Part shown: positions 36,057-46,100 of the stretch, piece by piece
Numbering within the stretch: position 1 is the stretch's first letter
Layout of the letters: each line of letters opens with the position of its first letter
Source: Corynebacterium suicordis DSM 45110
GTDB taxonomy: Bacteria; Actinomycetota; Actinomycetes; Mycobacteriales; Mycobacteriaceae
Direction of reading: 5' to 3'
Length of the DNA stretch: 64,000 nt
NCBI RefSeq assembly: GCF_015351405.1
Contig: NZ_JADKMY010000001.1
Location: 248,001-312,000 of the forward strand
Position numbers and translations under genes: made by a program
Notes under the pieces: model-generated
Database searches by the model: none
The model's input: the letters and a program-made list of their open reading frames with translations, nothing else
Told to the model about the DNA's origin: nothing

Positions 36057-36263
36057 ATGACCCAGCAGCACCTCACCTACGACGACTACGAACAAGCCCG
36101 CACCCAACTCATCGGACTACACCACACCAACCCCGAGCACTACCTCCACGCCATCCTCAACACCACCACACCCCAAGCACACGCCATGCTCTGGTATCTC
36201 ATCCAAGACTTCGACCACCTCGCCACTTTCGTCCGTGACGAATTCAACCCCACGGAGGACTAG
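36057..36263 (+). CDS. hypothetical protein of the element
   Basis: 68 aa, predicted helical with His/Thr-rich composition (HTNPEHYLHAILNTTTPQAHAMLWYLI) and acidic C-terminus. Start context GAAAAGAGC. Ends 5 bp before the terminase-like gene. No family recognised. Confidence 0.6.
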   Translation: MTQQHLTYDDYEQARTQLIGLHHTNPEHYLHAILNTTTPQAHAMLWYLIQDFDHLATFVRDEFNPTED

Positions 36264-36268
36264 CAGCT

Positions 36269-36700
36269 ATGCCAACAGACCCACAAAAACCAGTGGCACC
36301 CGAAGTGGTGGCAGACCTCCACGCCCAAGGCAAAGGCCGCAACGAAATCGCCCGCGCCCTGCACACCACCACCTACCGCGTCGACAAAGCCGCACGGGAA
36401 GCCGGGGTGATCTTCGACGGCACCATGACCGAAGCGGCCATCAAAGCCCGGCGGGAACAAGCCAACACCGAACGAGCAGCGCTCACAGCCCGCCTAAGGG
36501 ACGTAGCCCACGCCGGGCTACACATAGCGCTGAATGACCACTTCCCCCCGTCAGAACGCAAGCAGGGCGTGATTATGGCCGCCATAGCCATCGACAAGGA
36601 AGCCTCCCTGTCCGAACGAGTCGATTTCACCGAAGCCCTAGAACAAGCCGACCTGTTCACCCACCCACCACCAACCACCCTTTTCCCCAAACAGGCCTAA
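36269..36700 (+). CDS. terminase-small-subunit-like HTH protein
   Basis: 143 aa. The N-terminal HTH VADLHAQGKGRNEIARALHTTTYRVDKAAREAG, then KARREQANTERAALTARLRDVAH and ERKQGVIMAAIAIDKEASL, follow the layout of a family common in actinobacterial prophages and annotated as HTH/terminase small subunit. In a satellite, such a protein could redirect a helper phage's packaging. GGAGG lies 10 nt before the ATG. Family call is from pattern recognition only. Confidence 0.6.
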   Translation: MPTDPQKPVAPEVVADLHAQGKGRNEIARALHTTTYRVDKAAREAGVIFDGTMTEAAIKARREQANTERAALTARLRDVAHAGLHIALNDHFPPSERKQGVIMAAIAIDKEASLSERVDFTEALEQADLFTHPPPTTLFPKQA

Positions 36701-36747
36701 CCAACTTGCACGACAACCTAACCAACAGTCCCGAAAGGACACCCGGC

Positions 36748-37458
36748 ATGAACAAGCCCGCAAACACCACCAAGACCACAGCATGGAATATGCCCTTGCT
36801 CGCAGACCAAGCACAGAAACTCCGCACGGACATCACCCATCACAACAACCGCCTCAACGAAACCAAGGGTGACTACACCCCAGCCGGGCTAGAAAAGCTC
36901 CGCGAACAGCGCACCGCCCCACTCCGTGAACGCATCCAGGAACTCTCCACCACCGCCACCCAGTGGAAGGACGCCGCCACCCAAAAGACCCGCACCATCC
37001 GCGGTAACCAATTTCCCACTGCAGAACCCGGCACCACCGCCGCACTCCACGCAGAAATGCAGATGGCACGCATCCTCGGACGCGGAAAGATCAGCAGCGA
37101 ACACGCACAACAGTTCTTCGACATGGAGCCATCACCAACTCGCACGCTACTCATCGAAGAACTCCAAGCCCGTGGTGTGATTTCCGCAGACACCATAGAA
37201 GCCAACCTCCTCAATACCTGCGAGGAATACCGCGAAGCCAAGAGCACGGCGGAAACGTCACAGACAGCGCACGCCACATTCACCAACCAGCTCAACGCCC
37301 TTAACTCGGCTATCGCCAACGGACACGAAGAACCAGGCAGCACAGTCTGGCATGACATCGACATGAACAAGATCCCCGGTGCCAGCACCGCCTACGACGT
37401 GGAGACCCCCACCACCTATTGGGACATGCCCACCAGCCAGTTCGGCATCCGCAACTAG
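36748..37458 (+). CDS. unknown coiled-coil-rich protein of the element
   Basis: 236 aa. Residues 20-75 are strongly helical with charged heptads (LRTDITHHNNRLNETKGD, LREQRTAPLRERIQELST); the C-terminal part has an acidic helix and a Thr/Pro-rich tail ending in WDMPTSQFGIRN. It resembles phage scaffold or head-associated proteins only in general shape; no function assigned. ATG at 36748 follows GAAAGGA; an upstream TTG at 36706 is less likely. A terminator follows directly. Confidence 0.65.
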   Translation: MNKPANTTKTTAWNMPLLADQAQKLRTDITHHNNRLNETKGDYTPAGLEKLREQRTAPLRERIQELSTTATQWKDAATQKTRTIRGNQFPTAEPGTTAALHAEMQMARILGRGKISSEHAQQFFDMEPSPTRTLLIEELQARGVISADTIEANLLNTCEEYREAKSTAETSQTAHATFTNQLNALNSAIANGHEEPGSTVWHDIDMNKIPGASTAYDVETPTTYWDMPTSQFGIRN

Positions 37459-37480
37459 ACTCGCCACCACCAGCAACACC

Positions 37481-37514
37481 AACCCCCGGCATCGCCACAC
37501 GCTGGGGGTTTTCC
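37481..37514 (+). terminator. intrinsic terminator inside the element
   Basis: Ten-base stem AACCCCCGGC (37481-37490) / GCTGGGGGTT (37501-37510) followed by TTTTCC. It separates the rightward operon from the last gene. Confidence 0.75.
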
Positions 37515-37535
37515 TCGTGACAGGACACCCCAACC

Positions 37536-38267
37536 ATGCCCCGCGTAACCATCGACTACTTCGACACCATCGCCAAACTCGAAGCACTCCCCACCCCACA
37601 CCGCGCCAACATCGCCAAGGCCGCGATACCCAACTTCGAACGCGCTGCATCCCACGCCCACGCTAAGGCCATCAAAGCCCGCAACGCCCTATTCAGCCCC
37701 ACCGTCCTATCCGAGACCACAGAACGCCGCGAGGAACGCCTAGCAACACAGCTGCAGAAGATCCATCAGCACCCACAGTGGGTACAGGACGAAGTGATCC
37801 GCCGCATCACCCGCCCCTACACACTCATGTCACCAGCGTGGCAACGGCTCACGTTGTGGGCTGAAACCAACGGCCACACCGACCCGCTGCAATTCGCCCA
37901 CCTCATCACCCTGTGGTCAGAAAACCTCGACAAGGGTTATCCCCACCATGCAACCACTGCGAAGTCCACACGGGCGCGTAAGGGCGCGTTAGGGCAAGCG
38001 CTAAAGCGAGAGGGCATCAACTACGCAATGGCAGTAAGCCAGCTCGACCAGGCACGGCGGATAGCCCGTGGGATGAGCAGCGAACAGTGGAGCAAAGCCC
38101 ATGAAGCGGATCGCCGTAGGCAAGCGCGTGCAGCGCACAGCGATATTGACGAGGATCAAGCCGTCGCAGTACTCGTCGCAGCCAGGGCGATCCCCACCAA
38201 GTTCATGGAGCTGACACCGGAAATGATGGACAGGCTACACAGCGATAGAGCCATTACGGCGGACTAG
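37536..38267 (+). CDS. unknown protein at right end of the element
   Basis: 243 aa, basic and helical, with no recognised motif: HRANIAKAAIPNFERAASH, WQRLTLWAETNGHTDPLQFA, ARRIARGMSSEQWSKAHEAD. It lies after a terminator and next to the att site, the usual place for accessory (cargo) genes such as phage-interference or immunity factors. That is positional inference only. Confidence 0.6.
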   Translation: MPRVTIDYFDTIAKLEALPTPHRANIAKAAIPNFERAASHAHAKAIKARNALFSPTVLSETTERREERLATQLQKIHQHPQWVQDEVIRRITRPYTLMSPAWQRLTLWAETNGHTDPLQFAHLITLWSENLDKGYPHHATTAKSTRARKGALGQALKREGINYAMAVSQLDQARRIARGMSSEQWSKAHEADRRRQARAAHSDIDEDQAVAVLVAARAIPTKFMELTPEMMDRLHSDRAITAD

Positions 38268-38512
38268 GACACCACACGGGCACGCCCAACGCCTTAGACA
38301 GGCTTACAGCGCGCCTATTCTCGAACGTTTGGCCTATTTTTTAAGTGCGAGGAATATTGACCAACGTGGATGCCGCTAGCCTGGGGTGAAAGTGCACAAA
38401 CAGGACACCAGCGACCTAAGGTAACCGTGAACAAGTAATAACGAAACAGTCAACAAGTGAAGTTCTGACAGGCGATAGCTGTTTCATGCGCTGGTCGAAC
38501 ACAAGAGCGATA
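38268..38512. promoter_or_regulatory. right att arm region, candidate integrase arm sites
   Basis: 245 bases without a supported gene. AACAAGT occurs at 38430-38436 and 38452-38458, 22 bp apart in similar context (GTGAACAAGTAA and GTCAACAAGTGA), as expected for arm-type integrase sites near attP. GC is lower than in the genes. Confidence 0.45.
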
Positions 38513-38561
38513 TTCACTCGTAATGAAAAGGTCGCGAGTTCGATTCTCGCAAGCGGCTCCA
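38513..38561 (+). repeat. attR: displaced host tRNA-Thr 3' half with CCA
   Basis: Begins with the 21-bp core (38513-38533), then T-arm GCGAG-TTCGATT-CTCGC, acceptor AAGCGGC, discriminator T (38558) and encoded CCA (38559-38561). It folds perfectly as the 3' half of a tRNA-Thr but has no 5' half. It is best read as the original host 3' end, pushed 6.36 kb away by integration. Confidence 0.88.
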
Positions 38562-38616
38562 CAGCAGGGTTAGCCACACCAGGCCCAACACCGCAGCATC
38601 AAGAAGTAAGAAGAGA

Positions 38617-38643
38617 AGGCCCCCTCCGCGCAGGAGGGGGCCT
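38617..38643. terminator. strong hairpin beyond attR
   Basis: AGGCCCCCTCC (38617-38627), loop GCGCA, GGAGGGGGCCT (38633-38643): perfect 11-bp stem. The minus strand continues with a T/C-rich tail; the plus strand has no T-run. Probably the original terminator of tRNA-Thr or a bidirectional one. Confidence 0.6.
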
Positions 38644-39130
38644 ACTTGCGTGTGGGAGAGGAAGCGCGGGGGAAGAGACGCGGGAAGTAGTGCCTGAAAA
38701 GGAGCACGGAAACCTGAGCGAAGGCACTACAACGATCCGACAGGACGGGCAGGAAAAGTGACGCCTTTTCGCGTTCTTGACAGAAATCCACGCAAGTTTG
38801 AAATGAACTTTAGGTGAACTAAAAGTTTAATTAAAGTTAACAATCCATACAGAAACGGTCACGGGTGGGACGCGAATTTGTAAAGCTTCACGGCTGCACT
38901 CTGTGAAAAATTGCAGATGAAAGGCCGAAACGGGAGAAGTTGGCGTCGAGAAGAAGAATCCTAACGGGAGGATAACAAAGATGAAAAAGAAATACATATT
39001 TAATGCAATCCCGTGAATGTGCTTTTAGTCTCGGGAACACAGCGCCGTCGTCGAGATGGATTCCTTGAGGGAGTCCAGAACATGATGGCGATGGCCAACA
39101 AACTGATACTCCCGTAGAAAGGGGATTAGC
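38644..39130. other. non-coding region upstream of PRC-barrel gene
   Basis: About 490 bases. The stretch 38800-38850 is AT-rich (GTTTAATTAAAGTTAAC) and probably carries promoter elements for the downstream stress-type gene. Short ORFs here lack codon bias and RBS, and I do not accept any. Confidence 0.4.
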
Positions 39131-39991
39131 ATGACTGCTCAGAACAACATTCGCGACCTCTTCAACACCACTGCTTTCGACAACAATGGTGACAAGCTCG
39201 GCGAAGTTCAGGAAGTGTTCGTTGACGATCACTCCGGCAAGCCAACCTTCGTAGAGGTTAAGCACGGTCTGTTCGGAATGTCCTCCAGCCTGGTTCCACT
39301 GAAGGGTCACCGCCTGCAGGGCGACGACCTTCAGCTGGCATTCGACAAGGATCGCATCAAGGATGCTCCTAATGTTGACGCTGACCAGGGCCTGACCCCT
39401 GAAGAGCAGAACCGCATCTTCGAGCACTACGGTGTTGGATCCGCTCAGGATCAGACCGACTACGTTGCAGACAACCGTCGCGATGACCGCGCTGGTGTTG
39501 TGGGTGGCGCTGCTACCCACCGCGACGAGAACCGCACCGACGTTGCAGACCGCGACCGCGTTGCAGACCGCGACGTTGCTGACCGTGACCGCGTTGCTGA
39601 TCGCGACAACGTTGCAGGCGACAACTCCATCATCCGTTCCGAAGAGCAGCTCGATGTTCACAAGGAGCAGGTGCAGTCCGGCAAGGCACGTCTGCGCAAG
39701 TACGTCGTCGAAGACACCGAGACCGTTGAGGTTCCAGTCACTCGCGAAGAGGTTCGCGTTGAGCGCACCCCAATCTCCGAGGCTGACGCTGCGAACTTCC
39801 GCGGCGAAATCGGCGAAGACGAAGCTTCTGTCGTGCTGAACGAAGAGCGCGTTGACGTCACCAAGAAGACCGTTCCTGTGGAGAAGGTCAACCTCGCTAA
39901 GGAGCAGGTCACCGAGACCGAGCGCGTTACCGAGACCCTCGCCAAGGAGCGCATCGAGACCGACGCTGACATCGATCGCGATCGTCGCTAG
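39131..39991 (+). CDS. PRC-barrel and DUF2382 domain protein
   Basis: 286 aa. Residues 8-75 are a PRC-barrel (FDNNGDKLGEVQEVFVDDHSGKPTFVEV). A middle linker contains tandem D-R-D-x-V-A units between about 135 and 158. The C-terminal DUF2382 domain has RSEEQLDVHKEQVQSGKARLRK, VEVPVTREEVRVER and KKTVPVEKVNLAKEQV. Very acidic/charged, no membrane segments, biased codons; such proteins are abundant stress proteins in actinobacteria, biochemical role unknown. AGAAAGGGG precedes the ATG. Confidence 0.88.
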   Translation: MTAQNNIRDLFNTTAFDNNGDKLGEVQEVFVDDHSGKPTFVEVKHGLFGMSSSLVPLKGHRLQGDDLQLAFDKDRIKDAPNVDADQGLTPEEQNRIFEHYGVGSAQDQTDYVADNRRDDRAGVVGGAATHRDENRTDVADRDRVADRDVADRDRVADRDNVAGDNSIIRSEEQLDVHKEQVQSGKARLRKYVVEDTETVEVPVTREEVRVERTPISEADAANFRGEIGEDEASVVLNEERVDVTKKTVPVEKVNLAKEQVTETERVTETLAKERIETDADIDRDRR

Positions 39992-40042
39992 TCTCTAAGA
40001 TTTATCCGCTCGCTTCCGGGTAACCGGAAGTTAGGCTAGAAA

Positions 40043-40077
40043 AAGCCCCTCACCAGATTGTTGGTGAGGGGCTTCTT
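40043..40077 (+). terminator. terminator after PRC-barrel gene
   Basis: Perfect 13-bp stem AAGCCCCTCACCA (40043-40055) / TGGTGAGGGGCTT (40062-40074), then TTCTTC-type tail. Confidence 0.85.
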
Positions 40078-40182
40078 CGCTGTCCACCCTTATATATGAG
40101 CAGGTTTATAGGAGCAGGCAGCCGCGCTCCGCATTCCCCGCATTCAAACCATGGATTCACTCGGGTGCGATATTCTGGGTGA

Positions 40183-42267
<2,085 letters not shown>

Positions 42268-42275
42268 AAGTAGCG

Positions 42276-42506
42276 CTAAAAGCTGCCGTACTGCTCCTTG
42301 GGCACCGCGATCCACGCAATGAAGTAGAAGATCAGCTGTGGGCCGGGGAGCAGGAGCGACACCAGGAAAAGGATCCGGACCACGGTGGCGGACAAGCCGG
42401 TGAAATCGGCCAGGCCCGCGCACACTCCGGCGATCCATCGCCGGCTCATATTACGGCGCAGCTTGTGGCGAGGTTGGGGGACTGAAGGCTGCTGTTGGTA
42501 GGACAT
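42276..42506 (-). CDS. PspC-domain small membrane protein
   Basis: 76 aa. PspC signature MSRRWIAGVCAGLADFTGLSATVVRILFLV, then a second hydrophobic segment and AWIAVPKEQ. Small envelope-stress-type membrane protein. Convergent with fadH, 8 bp apart. Confidence 0.88.
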   Translation of the reverse strand: MSYQQQPSVPQPRHKLRRNMSRRWIAGVCAGLADFTGLSATVVRILFLVSLLLPGPQLIFYFIAWIAVPKEQYGSF

Positions 42507-42571
42507 TACGGGGCTCCTAGCTGGGGGTGGGGGTGATGTTCTACTTCCCAGCCTAGAGAAACTCCGCAGAG

Positions 42572-42614
42572 AAAAAACCCTGAAAAGCCAATCTCAGGGG
42601 CTTTTTCAGGGTTT
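42572..42614 (-). terminator. terminator of the acyl-CoA dehydrogenase gene
   Basis: Stem AAACCCTGAAAAGCC (42575-42589) / GGCTTTTTCAGGGTTT (42599-42614); read on the minus strand it is followed by a run of T. Confidence 0.8.
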
Positions 42615-42687
42615 ACCCTGGGGGCCAGCTCTGAGGCTTACTCCAGGGTGCTTTTCTGCAGGTTAACGCTGCTTACTGCTGGTTTTC

Positions 42688-44793
42688 CTACTGCTGAGCT
42701 TCCTTTTCCTGAGCCGCCTTCTGGCCAGCGGCAGGAGTGCGCTCGCACAGCGGGATCATCTCATCGTAGTTTTCCAGCAGCATGGTGTCGCGCATCTGGG
42801 ATGGAACGCCGAAGGCATCCACCAGAGTCTGAGACCAAGGACCCAGGGAGTCCACCAGGTCATTCAGAGCAGCGCGGGCAGCCTTGGTACGGGTGCCGGA
42901 GAGCATGTTCTGCTCCAAGTACCACGCAGCGTTGTCCAGCAGCGTGGAGAGGAAGTAGACGTGGCGCACCTGCTCGAAGACCTTCTTGCCCTGCTCGGTG
43001 TTGAGCTCGGACTCTGCCTCGAGGAAGGCCTCGAAGACAATGCGATCCACGTGAGCATCGGTGACAGCCAGCAGATGATCCTGGGCCTTATCCACCACAG
43101 TCGCAGCTTCCGACACGGAGAGTTCGCGGGCTGGGCGCAGGCGACGTGCCAGGGACATCATCAGGCGATCCTCACGCTCGGAGAGCAGCTTGACCTGGAA
43201 CGCAGGATCGAAGAGGGAGGTCTCTTCGGAGTTGGTGAAGGTGTCCTGCAGGTTCTGGATGATGCGGTCCGCAGCGGTGCGGCGACGCAACAGGGAGCTG
43301 AAGCTATCCAGGCCGAAGCGCACCATTTCCATGGGCTTGAGACCACCGAGCTCGCGAGCGAAGCCGGTCATGAGCTCCTTGCCGGCCAGCTGCTTCATCA
43401 CCACGTTGTCACCCTCGAAAGTGGTGAAGATGTCAGAGTCTGCCTTCAGCGTGGTCAGGTAGTTCTCCGCCATGTAGCCGGCACCGCCACAGGCTTCGCG
43501 CATGTCCTGAATGGTGTCGGTGGCGTGGCGGGTGTTCGCAGCCTTCAGGGCTGCAGCGTGAGCCTCGAGCTCGCGCTGGTCAGCCTGCTCCTTGTCATTC
43601 ATGTTGGTCGGATCAATTCCGCGGTGATCCAACTCGTGCACGCGGGAGGTCAGCTTGTTGGTCGCAAACTGCAGGCCATAAGAACGCGCGATCGCTGGGA
43701 TCAGGCGCAGGCGGTGCTTGCGGTGCTCAATCAGCTTCTTCTCTGGCAGAGAATCATCGGAGGCGAATTGGCGTCGCAAATTGGCGTACGTGGTGGCGAT
43801 ATCCAGCGCGGTCCGGGTGGCAGCACCGGAGGCGGCACCCACCGTCACGCGACCGCGAACCAGAGCGCCGAGCATGGTGAAGAATCGCGCGTTGGAGCTC
43901 TTAATGGGGGAGGTGTAGTTGCCGTTCTCATCCACATCGGCGAAGCGGTTGAGCAGGGCCTCGTAAGGAACGCGGTAGTTATCGAACATCATGGTGCCGT
44001 TGTCCACACCGGCCAGGCCACCCTTGTAGCCGTGATCGCCGATGCGCACGCCCTCGATGGCGGAACCATCATCCTCGCGGATGCGAGCCAGGATGCAGTG
44101 CACGCCCTTGGATTCCTCGGAATCAGGGGTGTAGAGCTGGCAGAACACTGCAGCCCAGCGGCCATCGCGGGCAGCGTTACCGATGTAGAACTTCTCGGAG
44201 GAGGCGGTGGGGGAGTTCAGGATGAACTCCTTGGTCTCTGGGTCGAAGTGCGCGGTGGTCTCCAAAGACTGCACGTCGGAACCGTGGCCGCGCTCGGTCA
44301 TCGCGAAGCAACCGAGAGCCTTGAGGTTCATCAGGTCGGTCACCATCTGGTGGTGGCGCTCGGTACCGAGGTTGCCCACAGCACCGCCGAACAGACCCCA
44401 CTGCACGCCCACCTTCACCATGAGGGAGAGGTCAACGTGGCCGAGCATCTCGATAGCGGTCAGGGATTGGCCGGTGTCACCGGTTCCGCCCTGGGCTTCC
44501 TTGAACACACCGCGGGGCAGGCCCAGCTCCAGCACCTGCTGCAGCTTGCCGGTGATTGCCTCGCGGCTCTCCTCCAGTGGCAGACCGATGGAAGGCAGCA
44601 TGTCAACCTCGTTGAGCAGTTCGCGGACTGCTTGGCGGGTTTCCGGGAATTCGCCGTCGAGGACGGACTGCAAATCGTCGGCAACGGATTTTGCCAGGAA
44701 CTCATCGACCTGAGCCTGCAGAGTTGCTGGAGCTTCACCGCGACCGGCCGCAGCTTGAGTGTTCTTGGTTACTTCGGAGTTTTCTTGTGACAT
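42688..44793 (-). CDS. acyl-CoA dehydrogenase/oxidase family protein
   Basis: 701 aa, longer than the usual 380-400 aa and closer to acyl-CoA-oxidase-like FadE proteins. FAD/substrate region: GCFAMTERGHGSDVQSLETTA, and C-terminal MREACGGAGYMAENYL where the catalytic acid of oxidase-type members lies, followed by TFEGDNVVMKQL. Introduces a 2,3-double bond in acyl-CoA. ATG at 44793 (MSQENSE); two other in-frame ATGs lie within 36 bp upstream. With FadH it suggests fatty-acid catabolism, which C. glutamicum lacks to my knowledge. Divergent from the MFS gene. Confidence 0.87.
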   Translation of the reverse strand: MSQENSEVTKNTQAAAGRGEAPATLQAQVDEFLAKSVADDLQSVLDGEFPETRQAVRELLNEVDMLPSIGLPLEESREAITGKLQQVLELGLPRGVFKEAQGGTGDTGQSLTAIEMLGHVDLSLMVKVGVQWGLFGGAVGNLGTERHHQMVTDLMNLKALGCFAMTERGHGSDVQSLETTAHFDPETKEFILNSPTASSEKFYIGNAARDGRWAAVFCQLYTPDSEESKGVHCILARIREDDGSAIEGVRIGDHGYKGGLAGVDNGTMMFDNYRVPYEALLNRFADVDENGNYTSPIKSSNARFFTMLGALVRGRVTVGAASGAATRTALDIATTYANLRRQFASDDSLPEKKLIEHRKHRLRLIPAIARSYGLQFATNKLTSRVHELDHRGIDPTNMNDKEQADQRELEAHAAALKAANTRHATDTIQDMREACGGAGYMAENYLTTLKADSDIFTTFEGDNVVMKQLAGKELMTGFARELGGLKPMEMVRFGLDSFSSLLRRRTAADRIIQNLQDTFTNSEETSLFDPAFQVKLLSEREDRLMMSLARRLRPARELSVSEAATVVDKAQDHLLAVTDAHVDRIVFEAFLEAESELNTEQGKKVFEQVRHVYFLSTLLDNAAWYLEQNMLSGTRTKAARAALNDLVDSLGPWSQTLVDAFGVPSQMRDTMLLENYDEMIPLCERTPAAGQKAAQEKEAQQ

Positions 44794-44894
44794 GGTTCCC
44801 ATCGTAATGATTGGGGATACCTTAAGCACGGGATTTGCGCAGAAAGCGCACCTTGCCCATCGGTCTGAGGTGCGTGGGCGCTACTATGACCTGC

Positions 44895-46100
44895 ATGCCA
44901 AGAGTAAAAAATGCATGGATTATGGTTGCCCTCGCAGTGGTGACGGTGGCCTGGGGTGGCAACGAATTCACTCCCATGATGGTCTTTTATCGCGGTCAGG
45001 AAACCTTTAGTCCTGTCTTCGTGGATTCGCTCCTGGCTTCTTATGCCACGGGCATCTCGCTGTCCTTGCTGATTGCCGGTCCATTGTCTGACCGCCTGGG
45101 GCGCAAGGTGGTGATGCTGCCCGCGCCGATTGTGGCGCTGGTGGGTAGCTTGCTCATCGCCCTGGGCGAGTCCAACGAGCCGCTGATCTTCGCCGGTCGC
45201 GTGCTCTCCGGCATCTCCATCGGCATGGCCATGACCGCGGGCGGTTCCTGGATCAAGGAGCTTTCCACGCCTGAGTATGACCCTAACGCTAACGAAGGTT
45301 CAGGTGCGCGACGTGCTGCCATGTCCCTGACCGGCGGTTTTGCGCTGGGTTCCCTGGTGGCAGGTTTGCTGGCGGAATGGGGTCCGATGCCCGGCAAGCT
45401 GCCGTACCTCATTCACGTGCTGGTCTCCCTCACCGTGATCTGGGGTCTTTCCCGAGCTCCGGAGACCCGCTTTCCTGCCCATCCCAATGACCGCGCCTCG
45501 TTCTGGGCCGACTTGCGCACCCCCACCATCAAGCATCCCCGCTTCCTGTTGGCCGTGGTCCCGGCCGCTCCATGGGTCTTCGGCGCCGCGGGTGTCTCCT
45601 ACGCCGTGATGCCCAGCTTGATCCAGCACGAGGTGGATCACCCCATTGCCTTTTCCGCAGTGATCACGGCCATCGCCCTGATGCTGGGATTCGCCATCCA
45701 GCAGTTCAGCGATAAGTTGGACAGCCCATTTAGCGCCAAGGGTCAGCAGGTGGGTTTGAGCATCACCGCCGTGGGCATGGCCCTGGCAGCCTGGTCCGCG
45801 ATCGATGTGGGCCTCTGGGAAGTCGTCCTCGCGTCCTTCGTTTTGGGCGTGGGCTACGGCATGCTCATGGTGTCCTGCCTCAGCGAGGTCCAGCGCATGG
45901 CCCCACCTTCTGACCTGGGTGGACTCACCGCCGCGTACTACGTGCTCACCTACGTGGGCTTCTTCTTCCCCATGATCCTCACCCGCCTCCACGAGTGGTT
46001 CACTTACCCAATGATGCTGGGCTTCGGCGCGGTCATGGCCGTGTTGGCGCTGATTGTGGTGACCATTTTCTCCCGCCGTTTCCTGCCCGCCGAAGTCTAG
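44895..46100 (+). CDS. MFS transporter
   Basis: 401 aa, about 12 membrane segments. The MFS A-motif is GPLSDRLGRKVVML. Substrate unknown. ATG at 44895 is chosen because TACTAT (44882-44887) lies 7 nt before it, a leaderless pattern; an ATG at 44886 would fall inside that box. Its 3' end overlaps the convergent membrane-protein gene by 4 bp. Confidence 0.87.
   Translation: MPRVKNAWIMVALAVVTVAWGGNEFTPMMVFYRGQETFSPVFVDSLLASYATGISLSLLIAGPLSDRLGRKVVMLPAPIVALVGSLLIALGESNEPLIFAGRVLSGISIGMAMTAGGSWIKELSTPEYDPNANEGSGARRAAMSLTGGFALGSLVAGLLAEWGPMPGKLPYLIHVLVSLTVIWGLSRAPETRFPAHPNDRASFWADLRTPTIKHPRFLLAVVPAAPWVFGAAGVSYAVMPSLIQHEVDHPIAFSAVITAIALMLGFAIQQFSDKLDSPFSAKGQQVGLSITAVGMALAAWSAIDVGLWEVVLASFVLGVGYGMLMVSCLSEVQRMAPPSDLGGLTAAYYVLTYVGFFFPMILTRLHEWFTYPMMLGFGAVMAVLALIVVTIFSRRFLPAEV

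Larger units (their letters stand above)
32182..38512. mobile_element. 6.3-kb integrative element in tRNA-Thr, satellite-like
   Basis: Bounded by the 21-bp att repeats. Leftward: tyrosine integrase and XRE repressor. Rightward from a promoter at 33951-33979: excisionase-like, four small ORFs, a probable replication initiator with five iterons at its 3' end, a 68-aa ORF, a terminase-small-subunit-like protein, and two larger unrecognised proteins. The rightward coding strand is conspicuously rich in C and A and poor in G, unlike host genes. No capsid, portal, large terminase, tail, lysis, conjugation or antibiotic/toxin genes. All frames are intact and tightly packed, which argues against a decayed prophage. 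Confidence 0.85.

Noticed and set aside
38486..38761. 91-aa frame across attR and the following hairpin
   Set aside because: It reads through the displaced tRNA half and a perfect terminator stem, has no RBS and no codon bias.
38888..39661. 257-aa minus-strand frame rich in repeated Val-Ala-Asn-like units
   Set aside because: Shadow of the Asp/Arg repeat linker of the PRC-barrel gene; begins in its middle and has no RBS.
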